A DNA stretch of 5,754 bases from Haemophilus sp. (GCA_019423005.1 JAHZCF010000034.1:1-5754); one strand, 5' to 3'; positions 1-5,239 are shown, numbered from the stretch's first letter. Made by a program: numbers and translations. The notes: generated from the letters alone by a model not told the origin.

Positions 1-53
1 ACCAAGAACAAGTTCATGTGGTTGGTTTGCGTGGCTTTGGCGCAACAGAGTAG
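1..53 (+). CDS. mukB: C-terminal end of probable chromosome partition protein MukB (partial)
   Basis: In the third frame the window opens inside a coding region whose last residues read QEQVHVVGLRGFGATE, followed by TAG at 51-53. The EQVHVVGLRGF stretch resembles, from memory, the extreme C-terminus of MukB, the SMC-like ATPase of the MukBEF condensin that compacts and segregates the chromosome in gammaproteobacteria. In H. influenzae, as I recall, mukFEB lies just upstream of the sbcB region, which fits the downstream neighbours here. Only 16 complete codons are visible, with no catalytic motif, so the call rests on a short tail plus synteny. The frame is supported by the terminator-like hairpin that follows closely after the stop. 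Confidence 0.6.
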   Translation, partial: QEQVHVVGLRGFGATE

Positions 54-71
54 TTGTACTATTATGTAAAG

Positions 72-114
72 AAAGTGCGGTTAAAGATTTAAATTCTTTT
101 AACCGCATTTTAAT
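72..114 (+). terminator. Uptake-sequence-based terminator hairpin after mukB
   Basis: AAAGTGCGGTTAAA (72-85) pairs with TTTAACCGCATTTT (98-111) over 14 bp with a single G-T wobble and a 12-nt loop, and the 3' arm runs into a T-rich tail. The left arm contains a full uptake sequence and the right arm a near-match in inverse orientation. Paired uptake sequences acting as intrinsic terminators are well known in Haemophilus. It sits 18 bp after the mukB stop and 14 bp before the next gene, so it probably separates the two transcripts, at least partly. Confidence 0.75.
73..81 (+). repeat. DNA uptake signal sequence (hin-type core)
   Basis: An exact AAGTGCGGT core, the 9-bp motif recognised during natural transformation of the Haemophilus/Pasteurella/Aggregatibacter group. 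It is followed by an AT-rich tract as in the extended consensus. Here it forms the left arm of a terminator-like hairpin. No Apl-type core (ACAAGCGGT) was seen in the window, which argues against an Actinobacillus pleuropneumoniae-type organism. Confidence 0.9.
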
Positions 115-127
115 ATTTAAGGAATAA

Positions 128-1039
128 ATGATGAAAATTTTTACATCTCAAAAAGGAATTCTTGCTCAGCTTAAACAAGGAAAGTTTAAGTTAGAAAAAG
201 ATATACAAAATTTATTTGAGCATAATTTATCTCTGTTGACTGGATATATTTTCATTCGATCTGAATTTTCTATTAAAAATTCACGTATAGATACCTTGGC
301 ATTTGATCCTGAAGCTAAAGCGTTTGTGATAATTGAATATAAAAGACAGCAAAACTCTAGTGTGGTAGATCAGGGGATTTCTTATCTTAATTTAATGCTT
401 GAATATAAAGCTGATTTTCTGATTGAGTATAATGAAACTCAAAGTAAGCCATTAAAAAGAAGTGATATAGATTGGTCTCAATCTAAAGTGATTTTTGTTT
501 CTCCATCATTTAATGATTTCCAGATCCAAGCAACAAATTTTAAAGATTTACCAATTGAATTATGGGAAGTAAATTGCTTTGATAATGAAATTATAACTGT
601 AAATCTTATCAATAAATCTAAATCAGCGCCCAATATTAAGACAGTCACAACTGAAGAAACAAAAGAACTTTCTACACTAAAAGAAATTAAAGTTTACCAA
701 GAAGATGATCATTTGAATGATAAACCTGATTTTATACAAGAATTATATGAAACCTACAAACAGGCAATTTTAAATTTAGAACCTAATATTGAGGTTGTAC
801 CTAGAAAACGCTATATCGCGTTTAAAAAAGATAAAAATATTGTGGATATCGGAATTCAGAAAAAGGCTTTAAAACTATGGATTAATCTTCCTTATGGTGA
901 ATTAGATGATCCGAAGAAACTAGCTAAGAATGTAGAAGATACAGGCCATTGGGGAAATGGTGATTATGAGATTTCTACTGATAGTACTCAATATCTTGAA
1001 TATATAATGAGTTTAATTAAACAAGCTGTTAAGGATTAA
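128..1039 (+). CDS. Putative RecB-like PD-(D/E)XK nuclease with C-terminal DUF5655-type domain
   Basis: This is a 303-residue soluble, lysine-rich protein with no signal peptide or membrane segment. The N-terminal half carries what looks like a PD-(D/E)XK nuclease core: an acidic helix with E31 (LFEHNL), D55 in RIDTLAFD, E70 and K72 in IIEYKR, then Q82 and Y86 in DQGISYL, matching the QxxxY pattern of RecB-type nucleases. A charged linker covers roughly 155-198. The last 105 residues (IEVVPRKRYIAFKK, then LKLWINLP and DTGHWGNGDYEI) resemble the DUF5655 domain found at the end of such proteins. AAGGA at 119-123 lies 4 nt from the first ATG and 7 nt from a second ATG at 131, so translation may start at the second codon. 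Base composition is low: hand counts give 13/60 GC at 181-240 and 19/60 at 601-660, against 26/60 at 2401-2460 in sbcB, suggesting accessory or transferred origin. It precedes the transporter by 4 bp. The substrate is unknown; a repair, restriction or anti-phage role is possible but unproven. Confidence 0.7.
   Translation: MMKIFTSQKGILAQLKQGKFKLEKDIQNLFEHNLSLLTGYIFIRSEFSIKNSRIDTLAFDPEAKAFVIIEYKRQQNSSVVDQGISYLNLMLEYKADFLIEYNETQSKPLKRSDIDWSQSKVIFVSPSFNDFQIQATNFKDLPIELWEVNCFDNEIITVNLINKSKSAPNIKTVTTEETKELSTLKEIKVYQEDDHLNDKPDFIQELYETYKQAILNLEPNIEVVPRKRYIAFKKDKNIVDIGIQKKALKLWINLPYGELDDPKKLAKNVEDTGHWGNGDYEISTDSTQYLEYIMSLIKQAVKD
1031..1035 (+). promoter_or_regulatory. Ribosome binding site inside the end of the upstream gene
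   Basis: AAGGA lies 8 nt before the ATG at 1044 and overlaps the final codons of the nuclease-like gene, whose stop is TAA at 1037-1039. The transporter therefore takes its ribosome binding site from coding sequence of its neighbour. This implies translational coupling and a junction that is not a very recent insertion scar. Confidence 0.7.
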
Positions 1040-1043
1040 AATT

Positions 1044-1916
1044 ATGCACAACCTTATTTTTGCCATTCTGTGTAGTGTTGCCGTATCGGTGTTACTCAAA
1101 GTTGCTCGCAAGAAAAACATCATTATTGAACAAGCAATTGCGTTTAACTATATTGTCGCTATTTCATTAAGCTATTTCTTACTCAAACCTGATTTCAAAG
1201 GATTAGAATTTACCGAATATCTAGCACAAAGTGATAGCACACCTATTTTCCTCGCCTTGGGGATTTTATTACCAACCGTATTTATCATTATGTCTAAAGC
1301 GGTTGAATTTGCTGGTATCGTACGTTCAGATGCAGCACAACGCTTATCGTTATTTCTACCGATTGTTGCCTCTTTTATTATCTTCCATGAAACATTAAGT
1401 CAGCCAAAAGTTGTTGGCATTATTTTGGCATTCATCGGTTTATTCTGTATATTGAACAAATCAAATGAACAAAGTGCGGTCACTTTTAAAGGTATTTTAG
1501 GCTTAATCGGTGTTTGGTTTGGCTATGGCACCATTGATATTTTATTCAAACAAGTAGCCAAAAGCGGGGGAGCATTCCCAACTACATTATTCATCGCTTT
1601 CTCATTAGCCGCTTGTGTCATGTTCCTATATTTATTCCTAAAACGCACTCAGTGGACAGTGCCAAGCTTTATTGGTGGAATTATTTTAGGTATATTGAAT
1701 TTCTTCAACATCCTGTTTTACATTAAAGCGCACCAAAGCTTCGGACAAAACCCAACCTTAGTTTTTGCGGGAATGAATATTGGTGTTATTTGTTTAGGTA
1801 CCATCACCGGCGCATTTTTCTTCAAAGAAAAAATCAGCAAAATCAACTGGTTTGGTGTTCTTGTCAGCCTTTCAGCAATTTTCTGTTTATATTATTTAGA
1901 TAAAATTTTGGCTTAA
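1044..1916 (+). CDS. EamA/DMT-superfamily membrane transporter
   Basis: A 290-residue integral membrane protein with about ten predicted hydrophobic helices, near residues 2-20, 30-47, 67-86, 101-117, 122-138, 148-170, 178-199, 206-228, 238-258 and 267-286. The two halves look like an internal duplication: each ends with a short charged loop and a terminal helix (FHETLSQPKVVGIILAFIG near 114-132 and FFKEKISKINWFGVLVSL near 259-276). That [FH][HK]E-x2-hydrophobic signature is typical of EamA repeats in the drug/metabolite transporter superfamily. Length and ten-helix topology match the family. Such proteins move small metabolites or amino acids across the inner membrane; the substrate cannot be read from sequence. 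The gene follows the nuclease-like gene by 4 bp and precedes sbcB by 2 bp, so it is almost certainly co-transcribed with both. An uptake sequence inside it encodes the QSAV segment at 143-146. The family call is firm, the specificity unknown. Confidence 0.85.
   Translation: MHNLIFAILCSVAVSVLLKVARKKNIIIEQAIAFNYIVAISLSYFLLKPDFKGLEFTEYLAQSDSTPIFLALGILLPTVFIIMSKAVEFAGIVRSDAAQRLSLFLPIVASFIIFHETLSQPKVVGIILAFIGLFCILNKSNEQSAVTFKGILGLIGVWFGYGTIDILFKQVAKSGGAFPTTLFIAFSLAACVMFLYLFLKRTQWTVPSFIGGIILGILNFFNILFYIKAHQSFGQNPTLVFAGMNIGVICLGTITGAFFFKEKISKINWFGVLVSLSAIFCLYYLDKILA
1472..1480 (+). repeat. DNA uptake signal sequence inside the transporter gene
   Basis: An exact AAGTGCGGT core, preceded by an additional A and followed by an AT-rich stretch. 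It falls in the loop between the two EamA halves (residues 143-146, QSAV), a position where the inserted residues are likely tolerated. Confidence 0.9.
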
Positions 1917-1918
1917 TT

Positions 1919-3340
1919 ATGGCAAACAATTTTAGTTTTTTTATCTACGATTACGAAAGTTTTGGTATCAATCCGGCAAGTGATCGTCCTGCTCAATTTG
2001 CTGGTATTCGTACCGATGCAGATTTCAATATCATTGGTAAGCCTATTATGTTGTATTGCAAGCAAACCAATGATTATTTGCCTGCTCCAGAGGCCGTAAT
2101 GGTCACAGGAATCACGCCACAAGAATGTAATGAAAAGGGGATTCCTGAATCTGAATTTGCCGCAAAAATTCTAGCTGAGTTTTCACAACCTAATACTTGT
2201 GTGATGGGTTACAACAATATTCGTTATGACGATGAAATGACTCGTTACACCTTTTACCGCAATTTTATTGATCCCTATGAATATAGCTGGAAAAATGGCA
2301 ATTCTCGTTGGGATTTACTGGATTTGGTCCGGGCTTGCTATGCACTGCGTCCAGAAGGTATAAATTGGGCTTATGACGATGATGGTATGCCAAGCTTTCG
2401 CTTAGAAAAGCTAACCAAAGCAAATGGTATTGAGCATGAAAACGCCCATGATGCGATGGCGGATGTGTATGCAACTATTGCCATGGCTAAATTAATCAAA
2501 GAAAAGCAGCCTAAATTATTTCAATTCTTCTTTGAGCATAGAGGTAAGAGGGAAATTGAAAAGCTAATTGATACCGCGGGAATGACACCATTAGTGCACG
2601 TTTCAGGTATGCTAGGGAATTATCGCGGCAATTGTGCTTGGGTGGCACCATTAGCATGGCATCCAACTAATCAAAATGCCGTAATCGTCTGTGATTTATC
2701 AGGTGATATTGATAATTTACTCAGTAAAAGTGCGGTTGATTTGCGACAAGATTTATATACCAAGAAAAGCGAGCTAGAAGAAAGGGGAGTTTCATCAGTT
2801 CCATTGAAATTGGTTCATATTAATAAATGCCCAATTTTGGCTCCTGCAAAAACGTTACTGCCAGAAAATGCAGCTCGTTTAGGGATAGACAGACAACAAT
2901 GCTTAGATAATTTAGCAAAATTGCGTCAATCTTTAGATATACGCGAGAAAGTTATTGAAATCTTCTCAGAAGAACGCGAATTTGAGCCGAGCGATAATGT
3001 AGAAACGGAGCTTTATAACGGCTTCTTTAGCAATGCCGATAAAAACAATATGGCTATTTTACGTGATTTATCACCTGAAAAATTAGCTGATCATGGTTTA
3101 GCATTTGAAGATAAACGAATTCCTGAATTGTTATTCCATTATCGTGCAAGACATTTCTACAAAACCCTAAATCGTGCTGAGCAAATCAAATGGCAAAAAT
3201 ATCGCCAACGTAAATTAGAACAAAGTGCGGTTAAATTTGAAGAAAGTTTACAACGGTTAGCAGAGGAATATTCGGATAATCCAACTAAGCTAAATTTACT
3301 GCAACAGGTTTATGAATACGGAGCAAAACTGTTATCTTAA
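1919..3340 (+). CDS. sbcB: Exodeoxyribonuclease I (SbcB/ExoI)
   Basis: ExoI degrades single-stranded DNA 3' to 5' in the cytoplasm and acts in mismatch repair, recombination control and DNA end trimming with SSB. The 473-residue product matches the E. coli enzyme (475 residues) end to end. The DnaQ-like catalytic residues are all visible: D11 and E13 in YDYESFG (Exo I), D104 in NNIRYDDE (Exo II), H177 and D182 in NAHDAMADVYAT (Exo III), a constant offset of four from E. coli D15/E17/D108/H181/D186. Further hallmark stretches are SRWDLLDLVRACYALRPEGI, LVHVSGMLGNYRGN, WVAPLAWHP and LVHINKCPILAP. The exonuclease domain occupies about residues 1-200, followed by the SH3-like and helical C-terminal parts. 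The start lies 2 bp after the transporter stop and has no clear Shine-Dalgarno sequence, so translation is probably coupled to the gene upstream. Two uptake sequences lie inside it. There is no sign of damage. Confidence 0.97.
   Translation: MANNFSFFIYDYESFGINPASDRPAQFAGIRTDADFNIIGKPIMLYCKQTNDYLPAPEAVMVTGITPQECNEKGIPESEFAAKILAEFSQPNTCVMGYNNIRYDDEMTRYTFYRNFIDPYEYSWKNGNSRWDLLDLVRACYALRPEGINWAYDDDGMPSFRLEKLTKANGIEHENAHDAMADVYATIAMAKLIKEKQPKLFQFFFEHRGKREIEKLIDTAGMTPLVHVSGMLGNYRGNCAWVAPLAWHPTNQNAVIVCDLSGDIDNLLSKSAVDLRQDLYTKKSELEERGVSSVPLKLVHINKCPILAPAKTLLPENAARLGIDRQQCLDNLAKLRQSLDIREKVIEIFSEEREFEPSDNVETELYNGFFSNADKNNMAILRDLSPEKLADHGLAFEDKRIPELLFHYRARHFYKTLNRAEQIKWQKYRQRKLEQSAVKFEESLQRLAEEYSDNPTKLNLLQQVYEYGAKLLS
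2728..2736 (+). repeat. DNA uptake signal sequence inside sbcB (first)
   Basis: An exact AAGTGCGGT core read as the SKSAVDL segment of exonuclease I. It lies after the WVAPLAWHP block, in a surface region that varies among homologues. Confidence 0.9.
3223..3231 (+). repeat. DNA uptake signal sequence inside sbcB (second)
   Basis: An exact AAGTGCGGT core followed by TAAATTTGAAGAAA, a good match to the AT-rich extension of the consensus. It is read as LEQSAVKF near the C-terminus of exonuclease I. All four uptake cores in the window share one orientation. Confidence 0.9.
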
Positions 3341-3382
3341 TCTTATACATATCGTGACATAGTCACACAAATGCCATTCATC

Positions 3383-3426
3383 AAAAACGTAAATCTTAAT
3401 CCCTGAGATTTACGTTTTTCTTTTTT
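3383..3426 (+). terminator. sbcB: Terminator after sbcB
   Basis: AAAAACGTAAATCT (3383-3396) and AGATTTACGTTTTT (3406-3419) are perfect 14-bp inverted copies around a 9-nt loop, followed by a second T run to 3426. The stem is AT-rich but long, with T tracts on its 3' side and an A tract on its 5' side, so it could work in both directions. It lies 42 bp after the sbcB stop and ends the three-gene transcript. Confidence 0.85.
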
Positions 3427-3891
3427 AAATCTGATGATATTCACTTCATAAAATAACGCAGAATTCACGTAGCGTTGCCATTATTTTGACACATATAAAC
3501 CTCTTTATTTTTTCCTTACATAAGAACTTTAGAGTGCATAAATCATTATTTAATCTTATTGCAATGTGTTGTAAAGCTAGATTCTACATCGCTTGAGTGG
3601 TATTTACAACCTGTGCATAACATTGTGATTTTATTGATGCGTAGCTTTCACTAACCTTGTAATTGATTTCGCATAATGTATATTATGTTAAATTGCATAT
3701 ATAAATATGTCACAAATCAATATAAGTGACTATCCTATTTCATGCATTACTCAAAATAAGGTGATTTTAGGTTGTGGATATAAAAGAAATAAATGGATGT
3801 CTTTGCAATGGAATAATTAGAATTAGTATGAAATTTGTAGATAACGCTATGTGAATTCTGAATACAATTGCGTACATCAATTCTGCAGATT

Positions 3892-3921
3892 TCATTATTC
3901 TTGATCTGATAATGAGAATTT
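3892..3921. promoter_or_regulatory. Fur-box-like site, distal, upstream of ferritin operon
   Basis: TCATTAT (3892-3898) and ATAATGA (3909-3915) form a perfect 7-bp inverted repeat, and TGATAATGAGAAT at 3907-3919 continues it as tandem GATAAT/GAGAAT hexamers, the building block of Fur sites. By hand, 3908-3926 matches the 19-bp Fur consensus at 13 positions. It is centred roughly 140 bp before the predicted transcription start. In E. coli, iron-loaded Fur bound upstream of ftnA activates it by displacing H-NS; a similar arrangement is inferred here. Confidence 0.5.
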
Positions 3922-3942
3922 ATTTTACACATATCACCTAAA

Positions 3943-3957
3943 TGAGAATAATTAACA
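3943..3957. promoter_or_regulatory. Fur-box-like site, proximal, upstream of ferritin operon
   Basis: TGAGAATAATTAACA matches the 7-1-7 Fur consensus TGATAATNATTATCA at 12 of 14 informative positions. It lies about 95 bp before the predicted start of transcription and 28 bp after the distal site, giving a tandem upstream cluster. The match is by eye only and AT-rich background makes chance hits likelier, but the position before an iron-storage operon supports it. Confidence 0.6.
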
Positions 3958-4009
3958 TTGATTTCTCTTTTGTTATTAGTGACTTATAGAAATAATTTTA
4001 AAAAAATAC

Positions 4010-4038
4010 TTGACTATTCTCATTTGTGAGATTAGAAT
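4010..4038 (+). promoter_or_regulatory. Sigma-70 promoter of the ferritin operon
   Basis: TTGACT (4010-4015) and TAGAAT (4033-4038) stand 17 bp apart, each one base off consensus, placing the start near 4045 and leaving a leader of about 66 nt. A run of A precedes the -35 box, as in an UP element. The spacer contains TCTCA-TTTG-TGAGA (4018-4031 approximately), and ATTCT (4016-4020) mirrors AGAAT (4034-4038), so an operator may overlap the core promoter. Confidence 0.75.
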
Positions 4039-4048
4039 GCACACCGAT

Positions 4049-4079
4049 GACAAGTTAAGCAGTCTTGTTTTTATTTTTA
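4049..4079 (+). other. Small hairpin with U-tract in the ferritin leader
   Basis: ACAAG (4050-4054) can pair with CTTGT (4064-4068), extended by one G-T wobble, around a 9-nt loop, and is followed directly by TTTTATTTTT. In RNA this looks like a weak intrinsic terminator between the predicted transcription start and the ribosome binding site. The stem is only 5-6 bp, so efficient termination is doubtful; partial attenuation or a chance structure are both possible. Confidence 0.3.
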
Positions 4080-4110
4080 ATCTCTACTTAATAAGGAAAG
4101 GAGTTGGTTT

Positions 4111-4596
4111 ATGCTTAATAAAGCAATCGCAGATAAGTTAAATGAACAAATCAATTTAGAGTTCTACTCTTCTAATGTTTATTTACAAATGAGTTCTTGG
4201 TGTAGCAAGCACGGTTACGAAGGTGCTGCAGCATTCTTACTTCGTCATGCTGATGAAGAATTAGAACACATGCAAAAATTATTCAAATATGTGAGTGAAA
4301 CAAGTGGTATGCCACTTTTAGGTAAAATTGATGCACCTAAAAATGACTACAAATCACTTAAAGAAGTGTTTGAAACCACACTTGAACACGAAAAATTCAT
4401 TACTTCTAAAATTAATGAATTAGTTGAAGTGACTTTTGCAAACAAAGACTATTCTACTTTTAACTTCTTACAATGGTACGTTGCAGAACAACACGAAGAA
4501 GAAAAATTATTCAATAGCATTATTGATAAATTTAACTTGGTGGGTGAAGACGGTCGTTCGCTTTACTTTATCGATCGTGATTTAGCAACATTATAA
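4111..4596 (+). CDS. ftnA: Non-haem ferritin, FtnA type (first of tandem pair)
   Basis: The 161-residue protein has the length and four-helix-bundle pattern of bacterial ferritins, which assemble into 24-subunit cytoplasmic shells that oxidise ferrous iron and store it as a ferric mineral. All ferroxidase-centre residues match E. coli FtnA numbering: E17, E50, H53, E94 and Q127 for sites A and B, with E49, E126, E129 and E130 for the third site, plus Y24. Signature stretches are NLEFYSSNVYLQMSSWC, EELEHMQKLF and LQWYVAEQHEEEKLF. There is no methionine haem ligand arrangement of bacterioferritin and no N-terminal extension of Dps. AAGGAG at 4098-4103, 7 nt before the ATG, is a strong ribosome binding site. 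A sigma-70 promoter and Fur-like boxes lie upstream, so control by iron is likely. The second ferritin follows after 20 bp in the same operon. Confidence 0.96.
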   Translation: MLNKAIADKLNEQINLEFYSSNVYLQMSSWCSKHGYEGAAAFLLRHADEELEHMQKLFKYVSETSGMPLLGKIDAPKNDYKSLKEVFETTLEHEKFITSKINELVEVTFANKDYSTFNFLQWYVAEQHEEEKLFNSIIDKFNLVGEDGRSLYFIDRDLATL

Positions 4597-4616
4597 TTTT
4601 AAAAGGAGAATACAAA

Positions 4617-5117
4617 ATGTTATCATCAAACGTAATCAAATTATTAAATGATCAAATGAACCTTGAGTTCTACTCTTCAAACCTTTACTTACAAATGAGC
4701 GCATGGTGCGAACAAAACGGTTTTGAAGGTGCAGCTAAATTCTTATCAGCTCACGCTGCAGAAGAAATGCAACACATGCGTAAATTATTCACTTATTTAA
4801 ATGAAACTGGTGCATTAGCGGTAATCACTGCAATTGAAGCGCCTGCGCATGAGTACAAATCATTAAAAGAAATCATTGAATTAACTTACGAACACGAAAA
4901 ATTGATCACAAGTAAAATCAATGAATTAGTGGGTAAAACTTTTGAAGAAAAAGATTACTCAGCATTCAATTTCTTACAATGGTATGTTGCAGAACAACAC
5001 GAAGAAGAGAAATTATTCAGCGGTATTTTAGACAAGTTAAATCTTCTTGGCGAAGATGGCAAAGGTTTATTCTTAATTGATAAAGATTTAGGTAACCTTG
5101 CAGGTCAAACCGCTTAA
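4617..5117 (+). CDS. ftnB: Non-haem ferritin, FtnA type (second of tandem pair)
   Basis: The 166-residue ferritin is about 63% identical to its neighbour (102 of 161 aligned positions by hand), with divergence concentrated at the first ten residues and at 61-80, and identity complete over LQWYVAEQHEEEKLF. It keeps the whole ferroxidase centre: E17, Y24, E49, E50, H53, E94, E126, Q127, E129 and E130. The name ftnB follows Haemophilus usage for the second gene; it is not equivalent to enterobacterial FtnB, which lacks these ligands. The C-terminus has a five-residue extension (AGQTA) absent from the first copy. AAGGAG at 4603-4608, 8 nt from the ATG, gives independent translation. Both subunits are probably made from one mRNA and may co-assemble into mixed 24-mers. 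The gene pair most likely arose by duplication. Confidence 0.95.
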   Translation: MLSSNVIKLLNDQMNLEFYSSNLYLQMSAWCEQNGFEGAAKFLSAHAAEEMQHMRKLFTYLNETGALAVITAIEAPAHEYKSLKEIIELTYEHEKLITSKINELVGKTFEEKDYSAFNFLQWYVAEQHEEEKLFSGILDKLNLLGEDGKGLFLIDKDLGNLAGQTA

Positions 5118-5129
5118 TTAGATAATCAT

Positions 5130-5162
5130 AAAGCTTAGTAGAAATACTAAGCTTTTATTTTA
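5130..5162 (+). terminator. Terminator of the ferritin operon
   Basis: AAAGCTTAGTA (5130-5140) and TACTAAGCTTT (5145-5155) form a perfect 11-bp stem capped by a GAAA tetraloop, followed by TATTTTA. It starts 13 bp after the ftnB stop. The stable tetraloop and T-rich tail make this a confident intrinsic terminator. Confidence 0.9.
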
Positions 5163-5191
5163 CTCATAAATAGTGACAACGTATCAAATTA

Positions 5192-5239
5192 TTTTAAACT
5201 TCCCTTTCATCTTTGAATGCAAGTTGATGAAATTTAAAA
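5192..5239. repeat. Nested imperfect inverted repeat between ferritin operon and tRNA
   Basis: TTTCATC (5205-5211) mirrors GATGAAA (5226-5232); inside them TTTG and CAAG can pair around AATG, and outside them TTTTAAA (5192-5198) mirrors TTTAAAA (5233-5239) across a 6-nt bulge. The whole can fold as one long interrupted hairpin. It lacks a T-tract of terminator quality and no gene adjoins it directly. The function is unknown; the AT-rich composition makes a chance origin possible. Confidence 0.4.

Larger units (their letters stand above)
3341..4110. other. 770-bp region without a supported gene
   Basis: Between the sbcB stop and the ferritin start I see no credible coding sequence: stops are frequent in all frames, and the longest open frame (complement of 3747-3932, 61 codons) has no recognisable family and no good ribosome binding site. 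The left end holds the sbcB terminator. The middle, about 3430-3890, is AT-rich with short inverted repeats (GTTGTAAA 3568-3575 with TTTACAAC 3603-3610; CATAAT 3672-3677 with ATTATG 3682-3687) but no clear element. The right end, from about 3890, holds Fur-like sites, the ferritin promoter and leader. From memory, H. influenzae carries phoR-phoB and the pst genes in this interval; none is present here and I could not recognise remnants. Confidence 0.7.

Noticed and set aside
1913..2122. Open frame of 69 codons on the complement, inside sbcB
   Set aside because: It lies wholly over the highly conserved sbcB exonuclease domain, has no ribosome binding site or family resemblance, and is a shadow frame.
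2265..2474. Second 69-codon complementary open frame inside sbcB
   Set aside because: His/Pro-rich mirror of the conserved Exo II-Exo III region; no independent coding evidence.
3353..3367. GTGAC-ATA-GTCAC palindrome after sbcB, considered as a CRP site
   Set aside because: The half-sites TGTGA/TCACA would be 5 bp apart instead of 6 and no promoter lies in a suitable place; kept only as a short palindrome.
3486..3522. TTGACA at 3486-3491 considered as a promoter -35 box
   Set aside because: No acceptable -10 box at 16-18 bp spacing and no gene downstream to serve.
3672..3687. CATAAT-GTAT-ATTATG inverted repeat in the intergenic region, with TTGTAA upstream as a possible promoter
   Set aside because: Short and AT-rich, -35 match poor and nothing recognisable downstream; most likely chance.
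3747..3932. 61-codon complementary open frame in the long intergenic region
   Set aside because: Composition is that of translated AT-rich spacer, no recognisable domain, and it overlaps the distal Fur-like site. A tiny real gene cannot be fully excluded.
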